This document shows, piece after piece, positions 1 to 8,757 of a stretch of 29,554 nt of DNA. This DNA comes from Candidatus Methanofilum arcanum. Lineage in GTDB: Archaea > Halobacteriota > Methanomicrobia > Methanomicrobiales > Methanospirillaceae. The position numbers were made by a program, and so were the translations under genes. The notes beneath the pieces are model-generated. The model was not told the origin of the DNA, searched no databases, and saw nothing but the letters and a program-made list of their open reading frames with translations. The stretch is from the NCBI GenBank assembly GCA_031285085.1, contig JAITWW010000115.1, positions 1 to 29,554 on the forward strand, written 5' to 3'. Within the stretch, counting starts at the first letter, position 1. Each line of letters starts with the position of its first letter.

Positions 1-2
1 TC

Positions 3-107
3 AATGTAAAATCAGAACAGCAGGCCTTTGCAAGCAGAGGACTTGATTTTGTAACTGATGAGTACCTCCCATCAAGACTTGCAGACCTTGGGGTTCGATT
101 ACGATAA
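3..107 (+). CDS. 3' end of an unidentified protein (partial)
   Basis: An open frame enters from the left edge and ends at a TAA at 105-107, giving the last 34 residues of a protein (ending ADLGVRLR). The composition looks like a normal soluble protein end, with acidic and aliphatic residues alternating. I do not recognise the family. It converges with the glycosyltransferase on the other strand, with an 18-bp gap between the two stops and no clear terminator. The start and most of the gene lie outside the window. Confidence 0.45.
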   Translation, partial: NVKSEQQAFASRGLDFVTDEYLPSRLADLGVRLR

Positions 108-125
108 CTATGAAAACAAACTCGC

Positions 126-1367
126 TTATGAATACAGGTTTTCACACCTTGCAACCTCTTTTTCAAAAAAGGATACGTAACGTTTTGCTTGTACATTTAT
201 ATCATATTCACGTTCTGCAACTTCTCTACACTTAAAAGTAGTATTTCCAGATTTTAAATCACTTATTGCAACATTTATTGTGTTAGCAAGGCTTTCTGCA
301 CTTATTTCATCGCATAACCATCCAGTAACTCCTGGACGCATACCTTCAAGTAATGCAGCTACAGGGAACACTATTGCTGGGGTTCCACATGCAATGGATT
401 CTACAAATACCATACCTTGCGTTTCTGCAAGAGAAGGAAAAACAAATAAGTCTGCTGCTGAAAATGCATGAATCATTTCGATTGAGTCAAGAAATCCAAG
501 GTTAATTACCTTCACTTTATCTGACTTTACATCTATTGAGCCATGGCCTGCTGTAATAAGAGTAATTGGCTCATTAACCATAGATAAGGCACTACAAAGA
601 ATATCATTACCCTTATGCTTATAATTAAGGTTTGATGCAGCAGCCATTATAACGGTATCATTCTTTGAAATCTCAAAATAACCTCTAGACGTGGGCATAT
701 CCATTTGTTTATACTTATCGAGTGGAATGCCATTAGGAATAATTTCTACATTTTTATTTCTCCAAGAACCCTCCACTGCCCTGTCATACAGCCATTTGGA
801 TGGGACAATTGCTGATAATGCATTGTTACTTTGTATTAGTGATCTTTTTTCTTGATATGCCAATTTTGATTCTCTGGGAGGGAGAAGTAGAGGGATGTGA
901 AGATCTGGGCAAGATTCTGTGCACCCGTTTATGTACATATTGCAATCAAATGCGTGCCCGCACCTTCCAGTAAAACTGCTCATATCATGCAAAGTCCATA
1001 CAACTGGAGCATGTCTCAGGCAGAATTCAATGCATGAAACGTCCCAGTGTGTTGCTGCTACTCCATGTACATTGATTATATCTGGATTTATCTCAGATAG
1101 TATTGAATCAAGCTCCTTATTGAAGAAATTTCTACCAAAGTTTCTATAGAGACCTGGAAATTTAACGAGATATTTGTGTAGAAATCTATGGGGTTCTTTT
1201 TGGTTAATTCGAATTACATTAATACCCTTTTCTTCTTCTCCCATTGGTGGATTTCCAGAGATATAGTATAATTCCACACCTTCTTTTGTCATGACTTCAG
1301 CAAGCTGAAAAGCCACGACTTCACCACCACCAATTGAGTACTGATGGGTTAGCATTGCGATTTTCAT
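126..1367 (-). CDS. Glycosyltransferase family 4 (GT-B fold)
   Basis: Probable retaining glycosyltransferase that moves a sugar from a nucleotide-sugar donor to a surface glycan, glycoprotein or lipid carrier. The acceptor cannot be told. The ATG at 1365-1367 is chosen because the protein then begins MKIAMLTHQYSIGGGE, the usual first beta strand and glycine loop of the family; a TTG at 1430 would add 21 atypical residues. The N-terminal half has a histidine (TLHDMSSFTGRCGH) followed by a Cys-rich insertion, as in WcaC-like enzymes. The C-terminal half has IPNGIPLDKY and the donor-site motif ETQGMVFVESIACGTPA, where two glutamates are seven residues apart (EX7E). Length (413 aa) is normal. No membrane segment is seen, so it is probably cytoplasmic or peripheral. 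It lies just downstream of a broken HipA-like gene and has no other surface-glycan genes beside it in the window. Confidence 0.85.
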   Translation of the reverse strand: MKIAMLTHQYSIGGGEVVAFQLAEVMTKEGVELYYISGNPPMGEEEKGINVIRINQKEPHRFLHKYLVKFPGLYRNFGRNFFNKELDSILSEINPDIINVHGVAATHWDVSCIEFCLRHAPVVWTLHDMSSFTGRCGHAFDCNMYINGCTESCPDLHIPLLLPPRESKLAYQEKRSLIQSNNALSAIVPSKWLYDRAVEGSWRNKNVEIIPNGIPLDKYKQMDMPTSRGYFEISKNDTVIMAAASNLNYKHKGNDILCSALSMVNEPITLITAGHGSIDVKSDKVKVINLGFLDSIEMIHAFSAADLFVFPSLAETQGMVFVESIACGTPAIVFPVAALLEGMRPGVTGWLCDEISAESLANTINVAISDLKSGNTTFKCREVAEREYDINVQAKRYVSFFEKEVARCENLYS

Positions 1368-1426
1368 AGAAAAGATCTCATAATATTTAGCAGGGTTTTC
1401 AATATTTTGTGTAACTCCTAAATTAT

Positions 1427-1729
1427 TCAATTACATGGCAATATGTACAATTTTAAACTCTTCAACAAGAGAGTTGTTGAATATACATTCAATATTTCGA
1501 GGGCCTCTTTAATTCCACCTCTACTTGCCGGAATTAAACGCCCAATCCACCATTTATTCAAATCGCTTCGGTTGATCTTTCCGTTTTCAATGGCAACGCC
1601 AATTGAGATGTGTTCAATATTATGGATATTGCAGACTTTCAAAATTCCCCCAGAATCTGTGTCGATTTCAACATCAGCAACAGGAATTTTTTTATGCATG
1701 AAAACATATACAATTTTTCTAGAAACCAT
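1427..1729 (-). pseudogene. Truncated HipA-like kinase (N-terminal part only)
   Basis: A 100-residue frame beginning MVSRKIVYVFMHKKIPVADVE resembles the N-terminal domain of HipA-type serine/threonine kinases common in gut Firmicutes; further family-like stretches are SIGVAIENGKI and WWIGRLIPASRGGIKEALE. HipA proteins normally exceed 300 residues. Here similarity stops at about residue 90 (STTLLLKSL), and a short unrelated tail ends at a stop near the glycosyltransferase start, so the whole kinase domain is missing. A purine-rich GAAGGAAG lies just before the ATG. The gene follows the frameshifted DUF3791 gene on the same strand, a pairing known from bacterial loci thought to act like toxin-antitoxin systems. 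It cannot encode an active kinase. Transfer from a gut bacterium is inferred. Confidence 0.7.
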
Positions 1730-1784
1730 CTTCCTTCAACCAGGTACATCAGTAAATCCACCACAAGCCAGCTTTTTTCACGTA

Positions 1785-2091
1785 TTAAGCATCCTTTGGC
1801 ACAGGCTTGCTATTATTGCGAATATACTCGTCGATACTGTCAATGATTTCAGCGGACCAGTCATGTGCAGCCCTCCCAACACTCAATAATATAATTCACC
1901 ACACCTGTCTTTCGCAGATAGGTATAAGCCTCCTGTCCGTTCAAGCCATTTTCATCTTCTAACGCCATATAGAATTGTGATTTATAAAGAACATCAGAAG
2001 TTTCTTCCAAACTTAGCCCCTGACTTTCCATTAGCAGATGAACGATACCCGGTGTTATCATCGCAACAACCGGAGAGATGCTTTTATCCAT
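1785..2091 (-). pseudogene. DUF3791 protein gene with C-terminal frameshift
   Basis: The first frame gives 76 residues starting MDKSISPVVAMITPGIVHLL, with the DUF3791-like stretch LEETSDVLYKSQFYMALEDE, and stops at 1861-1863. Shifting frame at about 1868, in the GGGAGGGC run, continues as AHDWSAEIIDSIDEYIRNN and stops at 1785-1787, which looks like the natural end of such a protein. I therefore read it as one gene with a one-base indel in a G-rich run. DUF3791 proteins are small, of unproven function, and in bacteria often sit beside DUF3990 and HipA-like genes. No DUF3990 gene remains here; only about 55 bp separate this gene from the HipA fragment. The truncated 76-aa form could still be made, since the core domain is intact. 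Confidence 0.65.
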
Positions 2092-2127
2092 TGGTTAGCA
2101 GATCTCCCTCTCATAGATCGCTTGTAG

Positions 2128-2140
2128 ACTTTTATACTCA
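2128..2140 (-). promoter_or_regulatory. Candidate archaeal TATA box for the DUF3791/HipA pair
   Basis: Reading the minus strand, GAGTATAAAAGTC lies about 42 bases before the ATG at 2091, followed by the purine-rich GAGAGGGAGATC. Spacing fits an archaeal TATA box with a short leader. It sits in the 104-bp gap after fwdC, so the pair may be transcribed independently of the fwd operon. No experimental support is available here. Confidence 0.4.
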
Positions 2141-2195
2141 ACTGTTTCAGATTCTTTCCCAGACTTCAATGAAACAACTTAACCAAAAGCTGCAC

Positions 2196-2954
2196 TCATT
2201 CAGTTCGGCTGGTAGATCTCACTATCAACCGACCCTTTCCTCTATTTGCAATATCTCCATGGTACACTATCATCCCATTCTCCTCTCCTACTCTCTCAAA
2301 CGTAGGAACCATCTCAAGTACCCTTCCTTTTACTACACACTCACCTGCAACCATATTTGCTGCGGGAAGTATTGCATCGCCATCAATAGTGAGATAACCA
2401 CCTCGCATCTCAACTCCTGCAAAACACCCTGCATTTCCATGAACCGCCACCGAACCACCAGTCAAGTACTCAGCAGCAAACTCTCCCACATTTCCCATCA
2501 CCTCAATACTTCCACCACGCATCCCACGCTTCTCTCCTCGATATCCTGAGCCACAATAATCGCCAGCATCTCCATGACAAACAATCACTCCTCCTCGCAT
2601 CTCACGGCCAAGCCAAGCATCAGCGTTTCCACGGATCTCGATTTTGCCAGCTCGCATAAAATTCCCACAATGCATCCCGATGTCTCCTTCCACCACAATT
2701 GTTCCAGAACTCATATACTCACCAACACGCTTGACCCGACTCCAATCACCGCGAAGAATGAGTGACACATTCTCCGGGGTATTGACATTTCCATCCCTGC
2801 GAATAACACAGATATTCAAAAGAGAGTGCTCTTTATTTCCTTCGTACACCATCACCTGACGACTTCCAATAAAATTCTCTGGAATAATCTGCTCTGCCTC
2901 GATCGGTAAAAATGGATTCGATCGTGGCTTCATCGTAAGAGTAACACGCATCAT
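2196..2954 (-). CDS. fwdC: Formylmethanofuran dehydrogenase subunit C
   Basis: Subunit C of the tungsten- or molybdenum-dependent formylmethanofuran dehydrogenase, the enzyme that fixes CO2 onto methanofuran in the first step of methanogenesis. The protein is a series of short glycine-rich repeats of the pattern G-N-A/V-G-x-x-x-G-x-x-M-R-G-G (for example GNADAWLGREMRGG and GNAGCFAGVEMRGG). These form the right-handed beta-helix shared with the glutamate synthase C-terminal domain. The start is one of two adjacent ATGs (2952-2954 or 2949-2951) behind a strong GGAGG run. The first overlaps the fwdA stop as ATGA. Length of about 251 residues is normal. It is the last gene of the long eha-fwd operon. 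Whether the metal is W or Mo cannot be told from this subunit. Confidence 0.93.
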   Translation of the reverse strand: MMRVTLTMKPRSNPFLPIEAEQIIPENFIGSRQVMVYEGNKEHSLLNICVIRRDGNVNTPENVSLILRGDWSRVKRVGEYMSSGTIVVEGDIGMHCGNFMRAGKIEIRGNADAWLGREMRGGVIVCHGDAGDYCGSGYRGEKRGMRGGSIEVMGNVGEFAAEYLTGGSVAVHGNAGCFAGVEMRGGYLTIDGDAILPAANMVAGECVVKGRVLEMVPTFERVGEENGMIVYHGDIANRGKGRLIVRSTSRTE

Positions 2955-4702
2955 CCCCCTCCCTCCGTATCCCACTTACCAGTTCTCACAAGTGGATGAC
3001 CTCTCCTAACATACTCATCCTGAACCGCATAATTGCGAAACTGTACAGAATAAAAACGGTCAAACATCTCAACAAATCGAGGATTCTTCTCCACATCATA
3101 CTGAGGTGGGACATATGCATCGGACCAAAATGTTTTATTTTCAATCTTTTGTACAACCTTCCCATCTCGACAAACAATAACCCCATCTTTTATTGTATAC
3201 AGTGTCTGTGAAAAACCCGAGATAATATCCTCATACTCAGCAGCGGGATCCATCGACTCAGGCCAGATCGGATAGATCGCAATATCTGCTGCTGCATCAA
3301 GAGAAAGATGGCCTTTTCCTTCTTCAATAAGACCAAGAGCCCGGGCCTGCCCAGCTCGTGTCATCACCGCGATCTCTTCAAAAGAAAGCTCACGATCAAG
3401 AGTAGGGAGTGGAGCACGCTTTCCAAGGGATGGGTGCACTGTTGCAATCTGTTCATCACGATACGCTGCACTCATAAGCAGTGCAATAATTTCGGGGTAT
3501 TTCACAAAGGGAGCCCCATTCGGATTGTCAGTCGTCAGCAAACATTGCCATGGGTTTTTAATGAGAAGTGCCATCTCAAGCCCAATTGCCCACATAATGC
3601 TGTTTACAAGATTTTTCCGGTCATAATAAACAGGAATCACACCAGAACCAGTCTCAAGCTCCACATCATGATTACTCCATTTATTGTGATGGAGTGTATA
3701 CAACCGAAACTCCATCGGCCCGTCAGCAGTCATTGTCATCGTCCTGCCAAACATCACCTGCCCCATATCCACACAGATGTGAGGATGATTGTGCACGGCA
3801 TTTGCAATCGCTAAAGACTCAGATCGAAACGTACGCCATGTACTTCCCCCATAGGAATGATACTGAATATGTGTCATATACAGAGTCTGACGCCTATCAT
3901 TCAGGGCTGATGGAATATCCATCGTCTCAAGTGTGGTCGTATAATTCCCTGGCATTCCAAGATTATTACAATGGAGATGAACAGAATGAGGAAGATCTAA
4001 ATACTCATTTGCTTTTATGGTAGTATCAATGATCTCGCGAGGCGTCACATCCCAATGTGGAACAGATTCATCAAGACTTGCGAGATCATCGCCAAACCCC
4101 CATGCCTCACTCCCTCCAGGATTTGTAAGTTTTACGCCAAATCCTTTCACCGCACGAAGCACCCATGCAATCACCGCTGCTGCCTGACGATAATCATGCT
4201 GCTGTGCTGCTTCAAATAAATTCCAGTTCCCATCAAATAAAGCATTTGCAGCCATATCTTGCAGAGGTGTTGCCGCAAACTCCTCATGCGTATGCCGTGC
4301 TTCAAGAGGAGCCATAGCACCTTCAAGCAGTGTTGTGTATCCCATCTTACTATAGCGATAGCTGTTTCCATATGTTGTTGGAACAGTATATCCTGATGTT
4401 GGATACATCACCCCACGTCGTGCTGTTCTCCCAGCTCGCATGTCCTCCGGGCTCATATATCTGCCGAAGTTCACTTTTGTTCCACAGACATGCGTGTGTG
4501 AGTCAATACCTCCTGCAAGAGTGAGTGCACCATCTGCATCTATCACTATGGCATGTTCTGATACTGCATCTACAATGACACCATTTGAGACACAAAGATC
4601 AACTCGCTCCCCAGAGATTCCCTGGATAGGATCCACAAGATATGCATTCTTAATCAGGATATCAGACAATGCAGAAGGATGGATTGTTGCATCATGCATC
4701 AT
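2951..4702 (-). CDS. fwdA: Formylmethanofuran dehydrogenase subunit A
   Basis: Amidohydrolase-fold subunit with a binuclear metal site that joins formate, made by FwdB, to the amine of methanofuran. Visible ligands are the HxH pair in DSHTHVCG (H69, H71), the lysine expected to be carboxylated in GVKLTNPGG (K191), histidines in VHLHCNNLG (H242, H244) and THIQYHSYGG (H278), and the catalytic aspartate in TTDNPNG (D392). All residues expected for the dehydrogenase-linked hydrolase are present. Length (583 aa) is typical. The start follows GGAGGAAAAAGGAG and overlaps the fwdB stop by ATGA. The stop overlaps fwdC in the same way, so the D-B-A-C genes are translationally coupled. Cytoplasmic complex. 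Confidence 0.96.
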   Translation of the reverse strand: MMHDATIHPSALSDILIKNAYLVDPIQGISGERVDLCVSNGVIVDAVSEHAIVIDADGALTLAGGIDSHTHVCGTKVNFGRYMSPEDMRAGRTARRGVMYPTSGYTVPTTYGNSYRYSKMGYTTLLEGAMAPLEARHTHEEFAATPLQDMAANALFDGNWNLFEAAQQHDYRQAAAVIAWVLRAVKGFGVKLTNPGGSEAWGFGDDLASLDESVPHWDVTPREIIDTTIKANEYLDLPHSVHLHCNNLGMPGNYTTTLETMDIPSALNDRRQTLYMTHIQYHSYGGSTWRTFRSESLAIANAVHNHPHICVDMGQVMFGRTMTMTADGPMEFRLYTLHHNKWSNHDVELETGSGVIPVYYDRKNLVNSIMWAIGLEMALLIKNPWQCLLTTDNPNGAPFVKYPEIIALLMSAAYRDEQIATVHPSLGKRAPLPTLDRELSFEEIAVMTRAGQARALGLIEEGKGHLSLDAAADIAIYPIWPESMDPAAEYEDIISGFSQTLYTIKDGVIVCRDGKVVQKIENKTFWSDAYVPPQYDVEKNPRFVEMFDRFYSVQFRNYAVQDEYVRRGHPLVRTGKWDTEGGG

Positions 4703-6063
4703 GCTCCTTTTTCCTCCTTTAAACGTGCATAAATCCGCGAAAATATCTCATAATCAGTAAAATGCGTTGTACATGGAAGCACCTGGCGTGTCTGCAGGGG
4801 AATTCCATCCATCCGATATGCAGTACCAGGCTCTGCATCAATGCCATTCACCGCTGTTGGAATCTGCACCGTTGAGAGGTGAGTTGTAGCACTTGGATAG
4901 GGATCGATCAAAACTGTTGGAATCGAGGCGAGATGTTCACAACATGCTCTAGGAAAGTGAGCACCAACATCACTCCCAACAATCACCGCAGCATCGACCT
5001 CTCGACGTGCCAAGAGATCAGCACTTGTTGTCTCTCCCGGATTATAATAGGCAATACCACGGGAGTAATCGATTCCATATGGATAGCCACTAATCCAGGT
5101 GAACACCTCATTGGACCCATACACATTCCAATGTCCTCTCATAGCCGTTATCGTACATTTTGTAAACCGATTTAACTCATCCACCAGCTCGATAGCATTG
5201 CGCACATTCTTATACTTCCCGCGGGTCATGGCAACCCCAAGGCCAAAAAAGACAGCTCCAAATTTTGCATTCTTGAGCATCTCTGCAACCTGCATCATCT
5301 GCACCTTTGAAATGCCAGAAACTTCAGCAGGCACAACATCATCACGGCCTCGAACAATCGCACGAAGTGCTGAGGCAAGTGCATAATCTCCACCAGGTGT
5401 TATCTGAAGAAACTCATCTGCGATATCAGCTGTTGCAGTTCTACGCACATCAACAACAATGATCTTTCGATCCCGAAATGAGTTATGCATAAAGTACGCA
5501 TCAACATAGGTGCTGTACCGACTCATGTGACGTGGATGCGCATCTGTTGGATTTGCACCCCAGTACACAATGACATCCGCCCTATTTTTGACCTGTCCAA
5601 GCGTGCAACCTGGATGACCTACCTCCTGAATCGCGAGAATAGATGGACCATGACACACCGTACTTGTTGAGTCAATAACTCCTCCAATAAGCTCAGCGAT
5701 ATGCACCCCAATCGCCTGGGCTTCAGTCAGAGAACTACTCCATCCATACAGGAGAGGTCTGTTTGCATTTTTTAAAATTTCAACACAGTACTCAATAGCC
5801 TCATCATAACTGATTTCATGCCACCCATCCTCATCCCTCCGAATTGGTTTTGGAAGTCGGCCTGTATCAGCAAGAAACTTCTGGGCACCAAGTGTGCAGG
5901 CATTCTCAACCCCGGTAATCGTTCCAGCAGTAACGGTAACTTTAATATCATCACACAAACACCCACAAAAAGGGCAGAGAACATCAGTTACAACGCCATC
6001 GTGTACCCCGCCAGAGGGTTGTTTTGTGTGAGAGAAAGAGAATGCTTCTGGTATCTCGGTCAT
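4699..6063 (-). CDS. fwdB: Formylmethanofuran dehydrogenase subunit B
   Basis: Catalytic molybdopterin subunit that reduces CO2 to formate at a W- or Mo-bis-pyranopterin centre. An N-terminal [4Fe-4S] motif is seen as CPFCGCLCDD (C30, C33, C37) with a fourth cysteine at C56 (ENACTLGA). The metal ligand is an ordinary cysteine, C137 in STVCHGPS, so this is the Cys and not the selenocysteine form. The length of 454 aa is normal and the frame is intact. The start overlaps the fwdD stop (ATGA) and has GGAGG six bases before it. The redox subunits FwdF/G/H are not in this window. The nearby four-cluster polyferredoxin is a possible electron donor, by position only. Confidence 0.96.
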   Translation of the reverse strand: MTEIPEAFSFSHTKQPSGGVHDGVVTDVLCPFCGCLCDDIKVTVTAGTITGVENACTLGAQKFLADTGRLPKPIRRDEDGWHEISYDEAIEYCVEILKNANRPLLYGWSSSLTEAQAIGVHIAELIGGVIDSTSTVCHGPSILAIQEVGHPGCTLGQVKNRADVIVYWGANPTDAHPRHMSRYSTYVDAYFMHNSFRDRKIIVVDVRRTATADIADEFLQITPGGDYALASALRAIVRGRDDVVPAEVSGISKVQMMQVAEMLKNAKFGAVFFGLGVAMTRGKYKNVRNAIELVDELNRFTKCTITAMRGHWNVYGSNEVFTWISGYPYGIDYSRGIAYYNPGETTSADLLARREVDAAVIVGSDVGAHFPRACCEHLASIPTVLIDPYPSATTHLSTVQIPTAVNGIDAEPGTAYRMDGIPLQTRQVLPCTTHFTDYEIFSRIYARLKEEKGA

Positions 6064-6473
6064 AACTTTCCTCCATGATAAGGAGTTCCACCACAGGTGG
6101 CCATTAACTCAGAAACGGTTAGAATGGGAACATCTATTGCAATAACATCTACAACAGTGCTTTTAAAATGGGGCATGCCAGTACTGCTCGTGTCTCCAGG
6201 CACAAGGTAGTTCGCATAGGGCCCAAGCGGAATGAAAGCATTTCCAGGAACAATGCCTTCATCTGTATATGCAGCAAGCACAACAGAGACATCCCGCTCT
6301 CCTTCATGCACGGTAGCTCGCACATGTTCCCCATCGTCAAGCATGAGCTTCATCATATCAACTGGATGAAGACGAATAACTGCTGTTTCACGCATATAGT
6401 CACGACTATTTTTATGATCTACATACATACCCTGCATGATCGTGCGTCCAGTATTCACGAGTACCTGAATCAT
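6060..6473 (-). CDS. fwdD: Formylmethanofuran dehydrogenase subunit D
   Basis: Small subunit (137 aa) homologous to the C-terminal molybdopterin-dinucleotide-binding domain of larger oxidoreductases. In this enzyme it is a separate chain that completes the cofactor site of FwdB. It shows the usual start IQVLVNTGRTI and the stretch VVLAAYTDEGIVPGNAFIPL before GPYANYLV. GAGG lies just before the ATG. It begins seven bases after the stop of the polyferredoxin, which marks the join between the hydrogenase block and the fwd block and suggests a single transcript. Confidence 0.94.
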   Translation of the reverse strand: MIQVLVNTGRTIMQGMYVDHKNSRDYMRETAVIRLHPVDMMKLMLDDGEHVRATVHEGERDVSVVLAAYTDEGIVPGNAFIPLGPYANYLVPGDTSSTGMPHFKSTVVDVIAIDVPILTVSELMATCGGTPYHGGKL

Positions 6474-6479
6474 CTTACC

Positions 6480-7127
6480 TCATCCTCCCTCATTTGTCGC
6501 AGAAGTTTCATCATCTGATTCATATTGCAGACATTCAATCACCCTCGCAACATCCATCGCCTGATATGAACAGTGAAGAACGCACGTTTTACACCCCGTG
6601 CATTTCTCTTCATGCAACACTCTCATCACCCCTGCTTTCACACGCATAATAACTTCATCAGACGTAGTAGTACCTTTAGAAGCAAGGATCGGATCTATCT
6701 CTTTATTCACTGGACATGCAATCGAACAGGTTCCACATCCAGCACATTTTCCCTCATTCACCAGAATATGAAACGTAGACTGCATATATGTACTATCCTG
6801 GCGTACGCGTTCGATGATATCTCCTGATGCAAGTACTCTTTCTGGACAGATCTCAACACAGAGTCCACAACGAATACAGTGACCTTGATACAAAACCGGC
6901 TTCCAAATATCCTCCCCTTCTGTCTCACCAACCATCAATACCGAGATTGCATCTGGTACTGGGCAGATCATCATGCATGAAAAACAGTGAGTGCAGCGTT
7001 TTCCAGTGTCAATAGGATAATCCATAAAATATGCAGGTTTTGTAAGTGGCTTTGTTTTCACCAAAAAAAAGGAACGAATCCACTCTGCTCGCAGCATATG
7101 GCTTAAGTAAGCAGACAATGATGTCAT
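6480..7127 (-). CDS. Polyferredoxin with four [4Fe-4S] motifs
   Basis: A 215-residue iron-sulfur protein with four complete CxxCxxCxxxC motifs: C45-C55, C84-C94, C128-C138 and C176-C186. The ATG at 7125-7127 is preceded by GAGAGGT at good spacing. The open frame runs further upstream only by overlapping the end of ehaO, so the internal start is chosen. The N-terminal region before the first cluster (LRAEWIRSFFLVKTKPLTK) resembles that of 8Fe ferredoxin subunits of membrane hydrogenases. By position just after ehaO it takes the place of EhaP/EhaQ, but those have more clusters in Methanothermobacter. Likely role: carry electrons from the hydrogenase to ferredoxin or directly to Fwd, encoded immediately downstream. 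Confidence 0.88.
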   Translation of the reverse strand: MTSLSAYLSHMLRAEWIRSFFLVKTKPLTKPAYFMDYPIDTGKRCTHCFSCMMICPVPDAISVLMVGETEGEDIWKPVLYQGHCIRCGLCVEICPERVLASGDIIERVRQDSTYMQSTFHILVNEGKCAGCGTCSIACPVNKEIDPILASKGTTTSDEVIMRVKAGVMRVLHEEKCTGCKTCVLHCSYQAMDVARVIECLQYESDDETSATNEGG

Positions 7128-7185
7128 AATAGGGTACCTCTCAAGAATACAAACTGAAACTGCGCTCTTTTTTGTAACATGATGA

Positions 7186-8271
7186 TCATCGTTCTGTACA
7201 GGAGATACATGGATCTGCGCTGATATAGGTCGCCATGACATCAGCGATTGATGTAACACCTACAACCATATGATGGGCGCAGACCTCGATATTCATAATC
7301 GATGGGGTTTGAATCGAGATCTCTTTGATCCTTCCATAACTATCTGATACAATATGGTAACCGAGTTCTCCTCGTGGAGCCTCTCCAAAATGTGTTCCCT
7401 CCCCTCTCGTACAGGTTCCTCCTGATCGTATCAGACCAGGGGGAAGCATTCGAAGGCACTGCCTGATAAGTGCGATACTTTGGAAAATTTCATCAAATCG
7501 AAGCATAATACGGGCATGGCAGTCACATGTTTCACGAGTAAGAGGTTTAAATTCTAGGGTTTGATAGACTGGATGGTGCATCCTGGCATCTTCAGCAATA
7601 CCGCTGGCACGAAGTGTGGGGCCTACTGCATGTGCACGACGAGCCTCTTCTGGTGAAAGAATGCCAACGCCCTTGCTTCGAAGAGCAATGAGGGGTCCTT
7701 CATGAAACATCTTCGCGTACCTCGTTGTTTCTGTCTCAATACGCAAAAGACCACCCTCAATACGAGCTATGGCATCATCACTGATATCATAGCGAACCCC
7801 GCCGGGAACGATGAATGCACAGGTTACCCGTGCTCCTGTCAGAATCTCAAGAAGATCCATTGCTTCTTCACGAATATTGAGAAGATACATTGCAATGGTT
7901 TCGTGCTCGATGGTGTAACAAAATGAGTAGTTTGCAAGCAAATGGCTTTGAATGCGATCAAGTTCATTTGCAACAATACGCAAGTACGCAGCTCGGGGTG
8001 CGACATCGATATGTGATATCTTCTCCATCGCCTCGATAAACACCATATTATGAATCACAGAACAGATGCCACAGACACGTTCTGCAAGAAACATGACCTC
8101 TTGCCAAGGTCTTCCTTTCATAATACGTTCAATGCCTTTTTTCATGTACCCAAGTTCTAGCTCAGCACTGATAACCCGTTCGCCAGCAGTTTCACATTTC
8201 AAGCGACATGGCTCTTTAAATGAGGGATGCATCGGGCCAAGGGGAATTGATACATCAACGACTTTTTTCAT
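7186..8271 (-). CDS. ehaO: Eha [NiFe]-hydrogenase large subunit
   Basis: Catalytic large subunit of a group 4 energy-converting [NiFe]-hydrogenase. Both nickel-binding cysteine pairs are present: RVCGIC (C67, C70) near the N-terminus and DPCISC (C355, C358) at the extreme C-terminus. Only three residues follow the last cysteine, so there is little or no cleavable tail, as in several group 4 enzymes. The ATG at 8269-8271 is preferred over a GTG two codons earlier because AAGGA lies at good spacing before it. Length of 361 aa matches EhaO/EchE. It oxidises H2 and passes electrons to EhaN, driven by ion flow through the membrane subunits encoded upstream. Confidence 0.93.
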   Translation of the reverse strand: MKKVVDVSIPLGPMHPSFKEPCRLKCETAGERVISAELELGYMKKGIERIMKGRPWQEVMFLAERVCGICSVIHNMVFIEAMEKISHIDVAPRAAYLRIVANELDRIQSHLLANYSFCYTIEHETIAMYLLNIREEAMDLLEILTGARVTCAFIVPGGVRYDISDDAIARIEGGLLRIETETTRYAKMFHEGPLIALRSKGVGILSPEEARRAHAVGPTLRASGIAEDARMHHPVYQTLEFKPLTRETCDCHARIMLRFDEIFQSIALIRQCLRMLPPGLIRSGGTCTRGEGTHFGEAPRGELGYHIVSDSYGRIKEISIQTPSIMNIEVCAHHMVVGVTSIADVMATYISADPCISCTER

Positions 8272-8304
8272 CTCCACTTCCTTGACTTTGGCTTTTTTTA
8301 CGTA

Positions 8305-8757
8305 TCATAGCTTTTTCTCATAGTCCTTAAATGCAATGGGTGCAACTGCTAAAATAGCCTGAATAATCTCATCTGGTCGCGGCGGGCATCCAGGAATGGA
8401 AAGAGCAACTGGAATATGTTTTGATACTGGTGGATCGGTATAACTTCCCGGGCGATGAAACACACATCCAGAAATGGCACAGTTTCCAATCGCGATCGCG
8501 ACTTTTGGTTCTGGAATCTTATCCCAGAGCATGGGAAGTTTGTCAATCCACTGCTCAGTAACAGCTCCAACAACAAGGAGCACATCAGCATCTCGCGGAT
8601 TATTATGTACATAGATACCATACTGTTCAAGATCATATCGTGGTGCAAGACAGGCTAAGATCTCAATATCACACCCATTACATGACGCGGTATCTACAAA
8701 AGATACATGAATAGAACGTTTTCGAACAGAATTTTTAAGTTTCTGTAAAAGACTCAT
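8305..8757 (-). CDS. ehaN: Eha [NiFe]-hydrogenase small subunit
   Basis: Small electron-transfer subunit carrying the single [4Fe-4S] cluster next to the nickel site. Ligands are seen as TASCNGCD (C26, C29), GNCAISGC (C93) and IPGCPPRPDE (C124), the arrangement of NuoB and group 4 hydrogenase small subunits. The ATG at 8755-8757 has GGAGGTG six bases before it and overlaps the ehaM stop as ATGA. The longer upstream frame is overlap with ehaM. Length of 150 aa is normal. It pairs with EhaO, 33 bp downstream. Confidence 0.93.
   Translation of the reverse strand: MSLLQKLKNSVRKRSIHVSFVDTASCNGCDIEILACLAPRYDLEQYGIYVHNNPRDADVLLVVGAVTEQWIDKLPMLWDKIPEPKVAIAIGNCAISGCVFHRPGSYTDPPVSKHIPVALSIPGCPPRPDEIIQAILAVAPIAFKDYEKKL

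Noticed and set aside
84..107. TTCGATTA-like bases resembling a tRNA T-loop
   Set aside because: No acceptor stem or anticodon arm can be drawn around it, and it lies in the coding end of a gene.
126..1430. A TTG start at 1430 for the glycosyltransferase
   Set aside because: It would overlap the HipA-like remnant and add residues unlike the family. The ATG at 1367 begins exactly at the conserved first strand.
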